64,000 bases of DNA from Thiocapsa bogorovii (GCF_021228795.1 NZ_CP089309.1:4895501-4959500); one strand, 5' to 3'. Counted from the first letter of the stretch, positions 1 through 11,076 are shown. The notes: generated by a model from the sequence alone, not told the origin. Numbers and translations: made by a program.

Positions 1-281
1 CCTGGCGCCGGCAGGAAGGCGCTCCCGCGCGGAGGCGGCTCGATCGCCGTCGGGGCGCCCGGCTGCTGGCCCTGTTGATAGGTCTGCCACGCCTTGTACG
101 CCAACCCGCCGACCAGGGCCACCCCGCCCAGCTTGACCGCGGAGCCGGCGAGCTTGCGGGCCTTCTTGCCCTTCTTCCCGCTCAGCAGCCCGGCCAGCGT
201 CCCGCCGGCGAGACCGCCGGCCAGACCACCCGCCACACCGCTGCCGACCAGCTCATCGAGCAAACGCTTTGCGTCGATCAT
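1..281 (-). CDS. DUF533 (YebE-like) membrane protein, 3' end cut by window edge
   Basis: The reading frame begins at ATG 281-279 on the minus strand and runs off the left edge, so only about 93 N-terminal residues are visible. The start MIDAKRLLDELVGSG is followed by a Gly/Ala/Leu-rich stretch, a basic GKKGKKARK segment, a second Gly/Val segment with LAYKAWQTYQ, and a Pro-rich linker. This is the typical N-terminal layout of DUF533/YebE proteins, which in the family continue into a TerB-like helical domain that would lie outside the window. Function in the family is poorly defined; some are linked to Cpx envelope stress. Family call is fairly safe, role is unknown. Confidence 0.7.
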   Translation of the reverse strand, partial: MIDAKRLLDELVGSGVAGGLAGGLAGGTLAGLLSGKKGKKARKLAGSAVKLGGVALVGGLAYKAWQTYQQGQQPGAPTAIEPPPRGSAFLPAP

Positions 282-312
282 GCCGGGGTCCTCGCCTTTC
301 GTTCCGATTCGC

Positions 313-594
313 TCATGGGCACTTGCCCGCCGGCTCGCTCTCGATTTCCTCGACACGCTCGCCTTCCGTGTCCACGGAGGCGCAGGCGCCGACATCGAGC
401 GGACCGTCGTCGGTGTCGATTGCGGTCGCGGCGGTGGCCGTAAAGGTCCGTCCGCCGATGACCCAATCACCGACAGTGTCGTCTGCGGGTCGGCTCTCGA
501 CGGTGCCGTAGAAGTCGTCGCCGGCCACGGCGCCGAGCGAAACGGCGAGGGCGCAGCAGGCCAGGGTCATGGCCGGGATACGTGGATTCGTCAT
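313..594 (-). CDS. Small exported protein, unknown function
   Basis: This is a 93-residue protein with a Sec-type signal peptide (MTNPRIPAM followed by the hydrophobic segment LACCALAVSLGAVAG) and a mature part starting near DDFYGTVESRP. The acidic, Gly- and Thr-rich body (DWVIGGRTFTATAATAI) looks like a small beta domain of the DUF5666 kind, a resemblance only. Two cysteines (GACAS and GKCP) could form one disulfide. The frame is open further upstream to 699, but that extension is Arg-rich and precedes the signal peptide, so the internal ATG at 594 is chosen. It is divergent from nothing and follows no operon partner closely. Confidence 0.6.
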   Translation of the reverse strand: MTNPRIPAMTLACCALAVSLGAVAGDDFYGTVESRPADDTVGDWVIGGRTFTATAATAIDTDDGPLDVGACASVDTEGERVEEIESEPAGKCP

Positions 595-812
595 CGGGTG
601 TCTCTTCGGTTGAATCGGGTTCGGGGGCAAGATAGCCGATGCGCGCTGACGAAAAGCTGACGATGATGCTCGCCTGATCGCTGCCCGCCTGCTCGGCATC
701 GCTCTTCGATGTCTTGTCGAGCGATCGGTTCAACAAGCCCGCCCCCGCTGCGCTGCCCCGACGCACGCGCCGGTGTCTCCCAACGGCATCCGCCGGTCAA
801 AGGCCTACCACT

Positions 813-1787
813 TCAAGTCTTCACGACAACATGATTCGCCGGCCGCCGAAAGGAGCGCGGCATCAATGGCCCACGACCGAAGCGCACCAGGAGATCCGGG
901 CGCCCCGGGCCGAGCCCGATCGCGGCGAGCAATTCGGACCGCAGCTCAGTCACCTCGAGCGGCTGGTTTAGATGTGCCGTGCGCACCCCCAGGACCGTCG
1001 CCTGCAAGGCAAAGCGCTCGAAGGCACGGCCGGCCTCGATCCAGTGCGCCGGTTCGTCGACCTCCGAGACGAACACCGCGAGTCCCGCGGAGCTGCGCAC
1101 CTGGCGCACCGCCTTCGCGTTCTCGGACTTGGCTGAAACGAGGCGCTCGAACAGCGCGCGTCCGAGCCACGGCGGCAGGCTCGGTTTGCCGGCGCAGGCC
1201 GCAAACAGCCCGTCCCCCGTTTCTTTCGCTTGCCGGGGATTGAACCGGACCCAGTCCTTCAACTCGCGAACGAACGCCGGATCGTTCAGTTGAACGCGGT
1301 TGCCCTCGACCACCAGTTCCAGCACGCGCTCCATCGGCGCACGATCGGTCAGCAGCACGACCCGCACACCCGTGCCGCTCCCGGCCGCCTCCAGGGCGCG
1401 AAGCTCCGCGCTCGAAAGCGCTCGGCCATCGTAGTTGCAGCGGGTCGACTGGCGGGTCGCGATGGCCTCGAACAGCGCCGAGCGCTCTACCGGCCCCGCG
1501 TCCAATGCCACCGCCAGCGAGCCGCCCGCATCGGCCCGGAACCGCGCTTCGCCCCGCAACCCCGATGCCGGCGCAGCCTGCAGCAGATTCTCTGCGGCAC
1601 AGCCCAAGCTGACAAAGAGATGGTGGTCGTCCGGATCCACGACCGGACAGCGCCGCCGCCGATCGGGCAGGATCTCGATCCGGTTCGGACCCAACCGGAA
1701 CAGCCAGCACTGGGTGTTGTGACTGGAGGGCGCCAGGATGGCGTGACTGACCAGCTCGAGCTGTCGCGCATCGGGGGAGTCGGTCAT
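813..1787 (-). CDS. Acg-like nitroreductase-fold protein
   Basis: The 324-residue protein matches the Acg/nitroreductase-like family: an N-terminal helix with the APSSHNTQCWLF segment that contacts FMN, a DPDDHHLFVSLGCAAENLL motif, RQSTRCNYDGRAL in the middle, and a C-terminal FGRGPLMPRSFRRP segment. In this family FMN binds at the dimer interface; enzymatic activity is often unproven, and mycobacterial Acg may sequester flavin. The protein has no export signal and is predicted cytosolic. The start ATG at 1787 is the first in frame and sits just before the hallmark ELVSHAILAPS helix. It stands alone between short exported proteins. Confidence 0.75.
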   Translation of the reverse strand: MTDSPDARQLELVSHAILAPSSHNTQCWLFRLGPNRIEILPDRRRRCPVVDPDDHHLFVSLGCAAENLLQAAPASGLRGEARFRADAGGSLAVALDAGPVERSALFEAIATRQSTRCNYDGRALSSAELRALEAAGSGTGVRVVLLTDRAPMERVLELVVEGNRVQLNDPAFVRELKDWVRFNPRQAKETGDGLFAACAGKPSLPPWLGRALFERLVSAKSENAKAVRQVRSSAGLAVFVSEVDEPAHWIEAGRAFERFALQATVLGVRTAHLNQPLEVTELRSELLAAIGLGPGRPDLLVRFGRGPLMPRSFRRPANHVVVKT

Positions 1788-2049
1788 GGCCGAGTCCTCT
1801 TCTTAAGACGAAAGGTGTCAAGTTCGGGCGCCGACGTCATCGTGCGGGTACGCACGGCGCGTCGCTCACTGCGCCATGTGCGCCGGCGTCGAGACCTAAC
1901 CCGCGCCGGCGTCCGTAGGCGAGCGACATCTCGGCGCCGAAACCATCGCGGCCAACACCGGTAAGGGAACGGCTCTGCAATTCCGCTCCATGCTCACGCA
2001 AGAAGCCGCGAGTGCCGTCTCGGCGCAAGGCCTCGGCGTCGTTAGTGCC

Positions 2050-2529
2050 CTAAGGCACCCGGCTGACGGCGGGCGCGTCGTCATGTGGCAGGAGGTCCGG
2101 CGGCAACGACGGGAACCGCTCCCTGAGGCGCCCGGTGTCGGCGTTGCAGTCCGCGTCCGGGTCCTCCGATTCGCCGCAGGGGCCGAGGACCTGAACCACC
2201 CAGCGGCCGGCCTGTTGTCGCAGGAGCGCGACGACATCCTCGTAGCGATTTGCGCCGTCGCGCGACTGCGGGGCGGCCTCGATCCACGCCCAGCCCTCGA
2301 GCACCCTCAGGTCGGAGACGACGAAGACCAGGTCCGGCCCCGTCAGATGGATCAGCTCCGTGCGCAGCCCATCCAGAATTGCCCGGCGCTCCCGGCTGCC
2401 CGGCGGTGGTGTGGTGGGCGCCTCGACCGTGACGGCGGGCGCCGGCTCTGCAGCTCGGCTCGCCGTGCCGCACATCGGCAGGAGTAGGAGCGCGCCGCAG
2501 CCGATCCGCAGGCTTCGTGTAAGGTTCAC
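2050..2529 (-). CDS. Exported hypothetical protein
   Basis: The 159-residue protein has a clear signal peptide (MNLTRSLRIGCGALLLLPMCG, cleavage likely after SRA). The mature part contains SRERRAILDGLRTELIHLTG, the strand FVVSDLRVLEGWAWIEAAPQ, and WVVQVLGPCGESEDPDADC with a Cys pair. The pattern, a small alpha-plus-beta fold with a Trp-rich central strand, is one often seen in unnamed periplasmic proteins. No catalytic motif was recognised. The gene lies downstream of ppk on the same strand, separated from it by a strong hairpin, so co-transcription is doubtful. Confidence 0.6.
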   Translation of the reverse strand: MNLTRSLRIGCGALLLLPMCGTASRAAEPAPAVTVEAPTTPPPGSRERRAILDGLRTELIHLTGPDLVFVVSDLRVLEGWAWIEAAPQSRDGANRYEDVVALLRQQAGRWVVQVLGPCGESEDPDADCNADTGRLRERFPSLPPDLLPHDDAPAVSRVP

Positions 2530-2659
2530 GTTAATCGCCTCCTCAGAGACCCCTGGTCGCCCGGAGCTCGACGCTGGTGAGCGCGTGGCAGTCGATCATG
2601 TTGATGATCTCCAGCGAAAATCTTCGAACGACTCCGTCCTCGCGGTAATCCCCGTGGCC

Positions 2660-2687
2660 CGCCAACCCCGCCTGTGCGGGGTTGGCG
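2660..2687. terminator. Strong GC hairpin between ppk and the next gene
   Basis: The arms CGCCAACCCCGC (2660-2671) and GCGGGGTTGGCG (2676-2687) pair perfectly over 12 bp around the tetraloop CTGT. It lies about 75 bp past the ppk stop codon. No U-tract follows on either strand, so it may stabilise the mRNA end or act as a weak terminator instead of a classical intrinsic terminator. Confidence 0.5.
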
Positions 2688-2761
2688 CGCGGTGAACCGG
2701 AAACGGCGTCGGTGCCGTGCGGGGCTTGGCTGCCGGCGTTTCCCTTGTGCCGAGACCTTGG

Positions 2762-5005
<2,244 letters not shown>

Positions 5006-5235
5006 GTTGCGTTCCCTTGGACGGCAGGTCGGCATTCGGGTGGGCGGGGCGGGTATTCTAGCAACCGCGGATCGATCGAAGATTGCGGTTTCATCACGTG
5101 ACTCTGCCTTGCCTTGGGTGTCGCTGCAAGCCCATCAAGACTCTGATTGAGGTTGCCAAGTTTGACGATCAACGAGCCGAATGACCTTACGGGTTGGCCG
5201 ACCGCTCCGGATCTGGACCGCGTGGCCCGGATGGC

Positions 5236-6228
5236 ATGGACCTGACGCCGTTCGAGCCCTTTCTCGATCGGCTCGGGCGGAGCGGTCTGGGCGCCCGGCG
5301 GAGAACGCTCGTCGCGAGGATCGCACTTCGGCTGGGGACGCGCGCGCACGGGGATCTGCCGCGCTGGGAGCGGGCGCTCGCGCGGCTGCCGGATCTGCCG
5401 AACGGCGGGCATCGACTGGACCGTCCCTGCGTGGGGCTCGACGGTGTCGGGCCGCTCGACGCCGATCTCGGGCGGGCTCTGACCGAGGCGCTGATGGCCC
5501 TGCACCCCTGGCGCAAGGGTCCCTTCTGTATCCAGGGCGTGCAGATCGACACCGAATGGCGCTCGGATCTCAAATGGGATCGTTTCGCCGGCGCCATTGC
5601 GCCGCTCGCCGATCGTCTGGTGCTCGATGTGGGTTGCGGCAACGGCTATCACGGCTGGCGCATGCTCGGGGCCGGTGCACGGTTGGTGATGGGGATCGAT
5701 CCGACGCTCTTGTTCGTGCTCCAGTGGATGGCGATCAACCGCTATTTGGCGCGGGAGGACTTTGCGGTGCTTCCGCTCGGCATCGAGGATCTGCCCGGCG
5801 ATCTCACCGGCTTCGACACGGTCTTCTCGATGGGCGTGCTCTATCACAGGCGCTCGCCGGTCGACCACCTGATGGAGCTGCAACGACTGCTGCGGCCCGG
5901 CGGCGAGCTGGTCCTGGAAACCCTGGTTTTGGAAGGCGAGGGCGAACGATTGCTGGTTCCGCCCGGGCGCTATGCCGCCATGCACAACGTCTGGTTCATC
6001 CCGACGGTCGATGCGCTCGCGGTCTGGCTCGGTCGCTGCGGGTTCACCGGGATTCGTCTCGTCGATGTCACTCGCACTAGTCCGGAGGAGCAGCGCTCGA
6101 CGGCCTGGATGCGTTTCCAGTCGTTGCCCGATCATCTGGATCCGATCGATTCGAGCCGCACCGTCGAGGGACATCCGGCGCCCGTGCGCGCTGTCCTAAT
6201 CGCGAACCGACCGGAGGCCAGCTTATGA
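5236..6228 (+). CDS. cmoB: tRNA uridine-34 carboxymethyltransferase CmoB
   Basis: CmoB transfers a carboxymethyl group from carboxy-SAM to 5-hydroxyuridine-34 of tRNA, giving cmo5U and wider wobble reading. The 330-residue protein shows the family signatures HPWRKGPFCIQGVQIDTEWR, the SAM-site DVGCGNGYHGWRM (Asp131), VMGIDPTLLF, and DTVFSMGVLYHRRSP. The frame is also open from a TTG at 5194, but ATG 5236 gives the usual distance of about 90 residues to the PWRKGPF motif, as in E. coli CmoB. The usual partner cmoA is not adjacent. The stop codon overlaps the ATG of the following gene, so the two are translationally coupled. Confidence 0.93.
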   Translation: MDLTPFEPFLDRLGRSGLGARRRTLVARIALRLGTRAHGDLPRWERALARLPDLPNGGHRLDRPCVGLDGVGPLDADLGRALTEALMALHPWRKGPFCIQGVQIDTEWRSDLKWDRFAGAIAPLADRLVLDVGCGNGYHGWRMLGAGARLVMGIDPTLLFVLQWMAINRYLAREDFAVLPLGIEDLPGDLTGFDTVFSMGVLYHRRSPVDHLMELQRLLRPGGELVLETLVLEGEGERLLVPPGRYAAMHNVWFIPTVDALAVWLGRCGFTGIRLVDVTRTSPEEQRSTAWMRFQSLPDHLDPIDSSRTVEGHPAPVRAVLIANRPEASL

Positions 6229-6869
6229 CCGGATTCGCCGACAAGCTCAGGCTCAAGGAAAAGGCCGAGGAGGATCTCTATTTCGCCCGACGCGACGCGG
6301 ACCTCTTGGCTGCACGTCGGTCGGCCGAGGGGCGTGATCCGCCCCCCGTCGAGGCGGGGATACGGGTGGTCTCGGGAGGCCAGACCGGGGTAGATCGCGC
6401 CGCGTTGGAAGCCGCTTTGGCATTGGGGCTGCCGATCGGCGGTTGGTGCCCGCGCGGTCGTCGCGCCGAAGACGGCCCCATTCCGGAGCGCTATGGGTTG
6501 AGCGAGAGCCCGAACGCCGACTACGCGGAACGCACCGAATGGAACGTCCGCGACAGCGATGCGACCCTGATTCTGCATCGCGGCCCTGTGACCGGCGGCA
6601 CGCGTCTAACCGCGGAGCTGGCGCGCCGACTCGGCAAACCCCTGTTGACGCGTGACCTGCTCGAGCGCATCGATGTCCGTGCGATAGCCGACTGGCTGGT
6701 CGCGAATCACGTGCGGATCCTCAACTGTGCCGGGCCTCGCGAATCCGGTGCGCCCGGGATCGGCGAGGAGTCGCGGCGGATCTTCGCGGCGGTCTTTCGC
6801 GTTTGGGCTCCTCTCAGCGAGGGGTCGTGTCCACCCGATGCGTCAGGAGACGCGAAAGCTTCAAGATGA
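6225..6869 (+). CDS. Putative molybdenum carrier (Rossmann-type) protein
   Basis: The 214-residue protein has the phosphate/cofactor-loop signature VVSGGQTGVDRAALEAAL near residue 48, then GGWCPRGRRAEDGPIPERYG and TLILHRGPVTGGTRLTAELA, which is the putative molybdenum-carrier family (related to lysine-decarboxylase-like/LOG folds). The N-terminal 35 residues (LRLKEKAEEDLYFARRDADL) are a charged helical extension also found as a small stand-alone protein in some gammaproteobacteria, so this may be a fusion. The function is inferred from family name only; direct Mo-cofactor binding is not shown by the sequence. The start ATG overlaps the cmoB stop (ATGA). Confidence 0.7.
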   Translation: MTGFADKLRLKEKAEEDLYFARRDADLLAARRSAEGRDPPPVEAGIRVVSGGQTGVDRAALEAALALGLPIGGWCPRGRRAEDGPIPERYGLSESPNADYAERTEWNVRDSDATLILHRGPVTGGTRLTAELARRLGKPLLTRDLLERIDVRAIADWLVANHVRILNCAGPRESGAPGIGEESRRIFAAVFRVWAPLSEGSCPPDASGDAKASR

Positions 6870-7053
6870 GCAGGACCCACGGTGTCGCATGCAGCACCAG
6901 GTCGAAAATGTCGATCGGCTTCACCAATGTCCCGTCGGCGAGCATCTTCAGCTTTTCCCAAAGGTGCGGCTCCGGGACGAAAGGCGATAGCCCTAGGGTG
7001 AGGGCAGCGACAACAAAAAGATAAAGCGGAAAGCGGTCAGTCCAGCTGAGCAT
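6814..7053 (-). CDS. Small two-helix membrane protein
   Basis: This 79-residue protein starts at ATG 7053 (MLSWTDRFPLYLF). It has two hydrophobic segments (YLFVVAALTLGLSPFVPEP and FDLVLHATPWVLLILKLSR) separated by a conserved-looking HLWEKLKMLADGTLVKPID loop. Close relatives are often labelled RND transporter in automated annotation although 79 residues is far too small for one; that label should not be trusted. Its 3' end overlaps the 3' end of the molybdenum-carrier-like gene by 56 bp in antisense, so the two genes converge through each other. Confidence 0.65.
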   Translation of the reverse strand: MLSWTDRFPLYLFVVAALTLGLSPFVPEPHLWEKLKMLADGTLVKPIDIFDLVLHATPWVLLILKLSRLLTHRVDTTPR

Positions 7054-7226
7054 CGGATGAGTCCTGTGTGTGCGCCGAGGCAGTCCGATCCCGGCGCAGA
7101 CGAGAGACAAAGCGAGGGCGGCTCAGGGGTCGTCGGCCGCCGGTGGTTTCCGAGTCGACCTGTGCACGCCCACCCCGCCTGGCTATGCGTCGCGGCGGTG
7201 CCGCTTTTTAGAGCCCTCGCCAGAGC

Positions 7227-8648
7227 CTAAGGCAGGCTCTCGGCCCAGATCGGATGATGCCAGCCGAAGTAGGCCCCGAACAGCCGATTTTCCTCGCGGC
7301 GTTCGTAGGGCTTCAGATCTTTCGAATAGAGTACCTTCATCCGCGTGCGCAGCGGCGGCAGGCTCAATTCCGTCATTCCGCGCGTTTGCGCCTCGCGGAT
7401 CAGGGCGTAGCGGGCCATTTTTTCGGCATGAAAGGTCTGTACGCGCGGGATGTCGCGCGCGAGTTTGGGCAGATTGGAGACCGCGAGCAGTGCGATCAGG
7501 CTGCCGGTCGAGACCAACCGGCGCATCGCTATCCTGCTCGGATAGAGGTGATCACCGAACGCCCGTCGCAGGGCAGCCATCGTCGGGATCAAGGCCAGCG
7601 TGCCGAGCAGGACGCTGACGCTCTGCACCCGTCCGGGTGCCTCGGCCCCTTTCGCCCAAGCGGCCGGGAAGAAGAGCAGGACGAGCAGCCCGATAAAGGC
7701 CAGCGCGAGCAGGCTCCGCTCCGCCGTGGAGAGGCGCCCGAGGATGCCGTCGAAGCGCGCGAGACCTTCGGCAAGAAGGGTACGAATGAATCCGATCTGA
7801 AGGAAAGCCAGGGCAGATACGACCAGCTTCAGCGCGGTCACGAGCGCGTGGAAGACCGAGATCAGCAGGCTGCGACCCAGCGATTCGTTCCCGACCTCGC
7901 CGATGATCCCCAAGCGCACGTCATGGCCGGGAGCGAACGCAGCCATCGCCCCCAGCACCGCAATGACGATCAACGGAGGCAGCCAGACGCCGATCCGACG
8001 CCCACGCAGACGCAGCACGACCAGCGCCATCAATGCCGACAGCCCGACCGTCACCAGCATGATGGTTTCGTTCATCCCGGCGATCAGCGCCGCGACCACG
8101 GCCAAGATCAGGCCGAAACGCAGATCGCGAGCTCGGGACGCCGGTCCGCGGAAATAATCGGCCCAGACCCCGGCGAAAACGAGAAACAATGCGTTACCCG
8201 GTTGATAGGTCGCGGCCCCGGCCAGCCAGTAAAAGGCGGTGTCGAGTCTCGGGACGAACAGCATGTAGAACAAGAAGGCGAGATGACCGAGCACCAGCGG
8301 GCGGCCGATCCCGAGCACCCGGCAGAGTGCTCGGAAGGAGTAGAGAAAAGCCGCGTAAAGGGTCAAGAGGCTTGCTGCGGTGACCATCCAATAGGACTGC
8401 GTGAGATCCACCCACCGACCGAACGCAAGGGTGATGGCCGCGCTCGCATAGCGACCGCTCCAGTTCTGATAGAAATGGATGACCCCGCCGAGGATGCCCT
8501 GTTCGCGGGCGACATAGGCATAATCGAAATCATCGCTTGTCGGGTGGGCGTAGAACCCCAAAGCAAGCAGCAGTAGAAGCAATACGAGGCACGCGAGGAT
8601 CACACCGATCCCGATCGGTCGTGCCTGCATCTCGGATTGCGCGTTCAA
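7227..8648 (-). CDS. DUF6056 polytopic membrane protein
   Basis: The 473-residue protein has about ten hydrophobic segments. After the first membrane helix it carries the acidic loop HPTSDDFDYAYVAREQG and then FYQNWSGRYASAAITLAFGR, the hallmark region of DUF6056 proteins. That loop after helix 1 resembles the acidic catalytic loop of GT-C glycosyltransferases, so a polyprenyl-phosphate-sugar-dependent transferase role is possible but unproven. The C-terminal 90 residues are soluble (LRTRMKVLYSKDLKPYERRE, GWHHPIW) and probably periplasmic. No neighbouring gene suggests the substrate. Confidence 0.7.
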   Translation of the reverse strand: MNAQSEMQARPIGIGVILACLVLLLLLLALGFYAHPTSDDFDYAYVAREQGILGGVIHFYQNWSGRYASAAITLAFGRWVDLTQSYWMVTAASLLTLYAAFLYSFRALCRVLGIGRPLVLGHLAFLFYMLFVPRLDTAFYWLAGAATYQPGNALFLVFAGVWADYFRGPASRARDLRFGLILAVVAALIAGMNETIMLVTVGLSALMALVVLRLRGRRIGVWLPPLIVIAVLGAMAAFAPGHDVRLGIIGEVGNESLGRSLLISVFHALVTALKLVVSALAFLQIGFIRTLLAEGLARFDGILGRLSTAERSLLALAFIGLLVLLFFPAAWAKGAEAPGRVQSVSVLLGTLALIPTMAALRRAFGDHLYPSRIAMRRLVSTGSLIALLAVSNLPKLARDIPRVQTFHAEKMARYALIREAQTRGMTELSLPPLRTRMKVLYSKDLKPYERREENRLFGAYFGWHHPIWAESLP

Positions 8649-8887
8649 CGCGCGACCGCCTGAAGGTCGCCGAGCCGATGCCTGCGGATCGGGCCAAGGG
8701 AACGCATGGCGCTTTCGGTGTCGCGGATTCTCTGCGGACTGGGCAAGACGGGATACCGGCGGTTGAGTGGTCGGATCAGGGTCCAGCGAGGTGCCGGCTC
8801 AGCAGTATACTTGCCGGGTGGCAAAACACCCGAGCTCGGAGTGCTTCGGCTCCGACGGATTTTTGTCGATTCCTTGAGGTCACCACC

Positions 8888-9841
8888 ATGAGCAACCCAA
8901 AGATCATCGCCGTGTTCGGCGCAACGGGAGCGCAGGGCGGCGGTTTGGCGCGCGCCATTCTCGATGACCCTGATGGCGGTTTCGCCGTGCGTGCGATTAC
9001 GCGCGATGTTGACTCGGAGAAGGCGAAGGTGCTGGCTGAATCGGGCGCGGAGGTCGTCGCAGCCGATCTGGACGACGAGACCAGTCTACGCCGAGCCCTG
9101 GATGGGGCCTACGGGGCCTATTTCGTCACCTTCTTTTGGGCGCATTTCTCACCCGAGAAGGAGATGGCGGAGGCCTGGAACATGGCCGCCGCGGGACAGG
9201 GCGCCGGCCTGCATCACGCCATCTGGTCGACCCTCGAGGACACGCGTCTTTGGATGCCCCTCGATGACGCGCGGATGCCGACCCTCATGGAGCACTACAA
9301 GGTCCCGCACTTCGATGCCAAGGGCGAATCCAACCATCTCTTTACCGAGATGGGCGTGCCGACGACCTTCCTGTTGACTTCTTTCTACTGGGACAACCTC
9401 ATCCACTTCGGTATGGGGCCACGGCGCAAGTCCGACGGTCGTCTCGTCTTCACACTGCCGATGGACGACAAAAAGCTGCCGGGGATCGCCGCGGAGGATA
9501 TCGGGCGTTGTGCGTACGGTATCTTCAAGCAGGGCGAGCGCTACATCGGCCAAACGGTCGGCATCGCCGGGGAGCATCTGACCGGCGAGCAGATGGCCGC
9601 CGCACTGTCCGATGCGTTCGGCGAGGAGGTGCACTACCGTTCCATCCGACCGGAAGTCTACCGCAGCTTGGGGTTCCCCGGTGCGGACGACTTGGGAAAT
9701 ATGTTCCAGTTCAAGCGCGATTTCGAGGCCGACTTCTGCGGCGCGCGCGACCCGACGGTCGCCCGCGCGCTCAATCCCGCGTTGAAGTCGTTCCGAAAGT
9801 GGCTGGAGATCAACAAGGACCGAATTCCGCGCGGCGGTTAG
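8888..9841 (+). CDS. NmrA-like NAD(P)-binding protein
   Basis: The 317-residue protein opens with the Rossmann motif VFGATGAQGGGLARAIL and continues as an atypical short-chain dehydrogenase of the NmrA/HSCARG type. The canonical catalytic Tyr-x-x-x-Lys is not obvious, in agreement with redox-sensor or regulator roles in the family. The middle segment HHAIWSTLEDTRLW and TTFLLTSFYWDNL are typical of this group. ATG 8888 has a TTGAGG ribosome-binding site 8 nt upstream; the open frame extends to 8537 but overlaps the divergent DUF6056 start, so the internal ATG is preferred. The substrate is unknown. Confidence 0.8.
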   Translation: MSNPKIIAVFGATGAQGGGLARAILDDPDGGFAVRAITRDVDSEKAKVLAESGAEVVAADLDDETSLRRALDGAYGAYFVTFFWAHFSPEKEMAEAWNMAAAGQGAGLHHAIWSTLEDTRLWMPLDDARMPTLMEHYKVPHFDAKGESNHLFTEMGVPTTFLLTSFYWDNLIHFGMGPRRKSDGRLVFTLPMDDKKLPGIAAEDIGRCAYGIFKQGERYIGQTVGIAGEHLTGEQMAAALSDAFGEEVHYRSIRPEVYRSLGFPGADDLGNMFQFKRDFEADFCGARDPTVARALNPALKSFRKWLEINKDRIPRGG

Positions 9842-9880
9842 CCGCCTCCGGCGGGCGCGATGAGAGCCGCCGGCATCGAT

Positions 9881-10645
9881 TCAATGGCCGTCTCCGGGTC
9901 CGGCCAGACGCTTTACGAGGTAATACCCTGCGACCAGCGTGCCCAACAATGCGGCTAGGCCCAACATGTACAGGGCCGGGTCGCCCTTGCTCTCCAGATC
10001 CAAGACGACGACCTTGCGGGTCAGTGCCGTGATGGCGATCAACAGCATGATCTCGACATGGACGGACTTGTCCGTCATATACATATAGATGCTCGCCATC
10101 AACTCGATCGCGATCAACACGATCAAGAACATGCCGAAGACTTCGAATAGCTCGCTCAAGTCAAGGAGAAACAGACCTTGCTGGCTGACGATGTCCTTGT
10201 ACAGCACGAAGCAAAGCTCGATGACGGCGATCACGGCGACAACCGAGATCAAGACCAGCAGGACCGCGGCCAGCGCCTTCTCGAAATAGTGAAACGACCG
10301 GTCGATCACGGATTTCGGGCGAGGCTGGGTTTGGGCTTGGTTCGGACCCTGTCCGGTCCACCCGAACGGATCGAGAGACAATGGTTGCGGCGGACGCTCG
10401 CTCGGCGCGGGGACGATCCGAATCATCGCGCCGGCGTCACGGAAGGCGGCCTGGTACCGCGCCGCGGTCTCGCCGTCGACGCCCCGCCTGACCGTCACCG
10501 ACGTGCCGCCGAAGAGTTGACGGAGAGCGGCGTCGGAGAGGTTGAAGGCGTGCTGAATTCGCTGTCGTGCCGTGTCCACATCGGTCCCCGGAACGAGGTC
10601 TCCGCTGAACTGGATGTCGAATCGGTTTCTGTCCATACCCTGCAT
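9881..10645 (-). CDS. PsiE-domain membrane protein with extra N-terminal domain
   Basis: The C-terminal part (about residues 115-250) is a four-helix PsiE-type membrane domain: the helix ALAAVLLVLISVVAVIAVIE, the helix around MFLIVLIAIELMASIYMY, then HVEIMLLIAITALTRKVVVLD and a last helix. PsiE is phosphate-starvation-inducible in E. coli but its function is unknown. The N-terminal about 75 residues (DIQFSGDLVPGTDVDTARQR to FRDAGAMIRIVPA) form a separate soluble domain, followed by a Pro/Gln-rich linker. It resembles a small domain found at the N-terminus of various gammaproteobacterial membrane proteins; I do not know its name. A second ATG three codons in is equally possible. Confidence 0.72.
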   Translation of the reverse strand: MQGMDRNRFDIQFSGDLVPGTDVDTARQRIQHAFNLSDAALRQLFGGTSVTVRRGVDGETAARYQAAFRDAGAMIRIVPAPSERPPQPLSLDPFGWTGQGPNQAQTQPRPKSVIDRSFHYFEKALAAVLLVLISVVAVIAVIELCFVLYKDIVSQQGLFLLDLSELFEVFGMFLIVLIAIELMASIYMYMTDKSVHVEIMLLIAITALTRKVVVLDLESKGDPALYMLGLAALLGTLVAGYYLVKRLAGPGDGH

Positions 10646-10854
10646 CTGTCCGAGGCATCAGCGCGGAAGGATAGGCGATCACGGCATCGCGGAGTAGAGC
10701 CCGCGCCGTTTTCGGGCCATGGGTCCCGGATAACCAAGCCCAAAGCGTTTTCGCCAGGCGTGATCCGGTTCGATATCGGGGGCGCGGAGGGCGTGTTCCG
10801 GGAGGCTGGACGCCTCGGCTATACTGATATACACGGATTCGAGTCGAAAGAACG

Positions 10855-11031
10855 ATGACCACCATTAGCTATGACGCAGACGTTGTTGCCTGGGCGAGCG
10901 AGCAAGCGCGCCTGATCCGCGCGGGTCGGTTTGATCAGCTTGATCTGGAACACATCGCCGCGGAAATCGAATCGGACAACTGCCCATGGACGATCGAGCA
11001 GATCCTCGCCGATGATTTCTTGCCGGGCTAG
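10855..11031 (+). pseudogene. DUF29 gene with in-frame internal deletion
   Basis: The 58-codon frame encodes MTTISYDADVVAWASEQARL and FDQLDLEHIAAEIES, the standard DUF29 N-terminus, and then jumps directly to CPWTIEQILADDFLPG, the standard DUF29 C-terminus. Full DUF29 proteins are about 140-160 residues with a helical core between these two blocks; about 90 codons are missing here. The frame is kept across the junction and ends in TAG. DUF29 proteins are common in cyanobacteria and purple sulfur bacteria, of unknown function. It could be transcribed from a TATACT box at 10820-10825. A functional mini-protein is less likely than a remnant. Confidence 0.75.
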
Positions 11032-11076
11032 CCCGCGCAGGACCTTACCCAGACATACGGCCACGTCACTGAATCG

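Noticed and set aside
6814-7053. RND transporter label for the 79-residue membrane protein
   Set aside because: Size and two helices rule out an RND permease; the label is a carried-over annotation habit.
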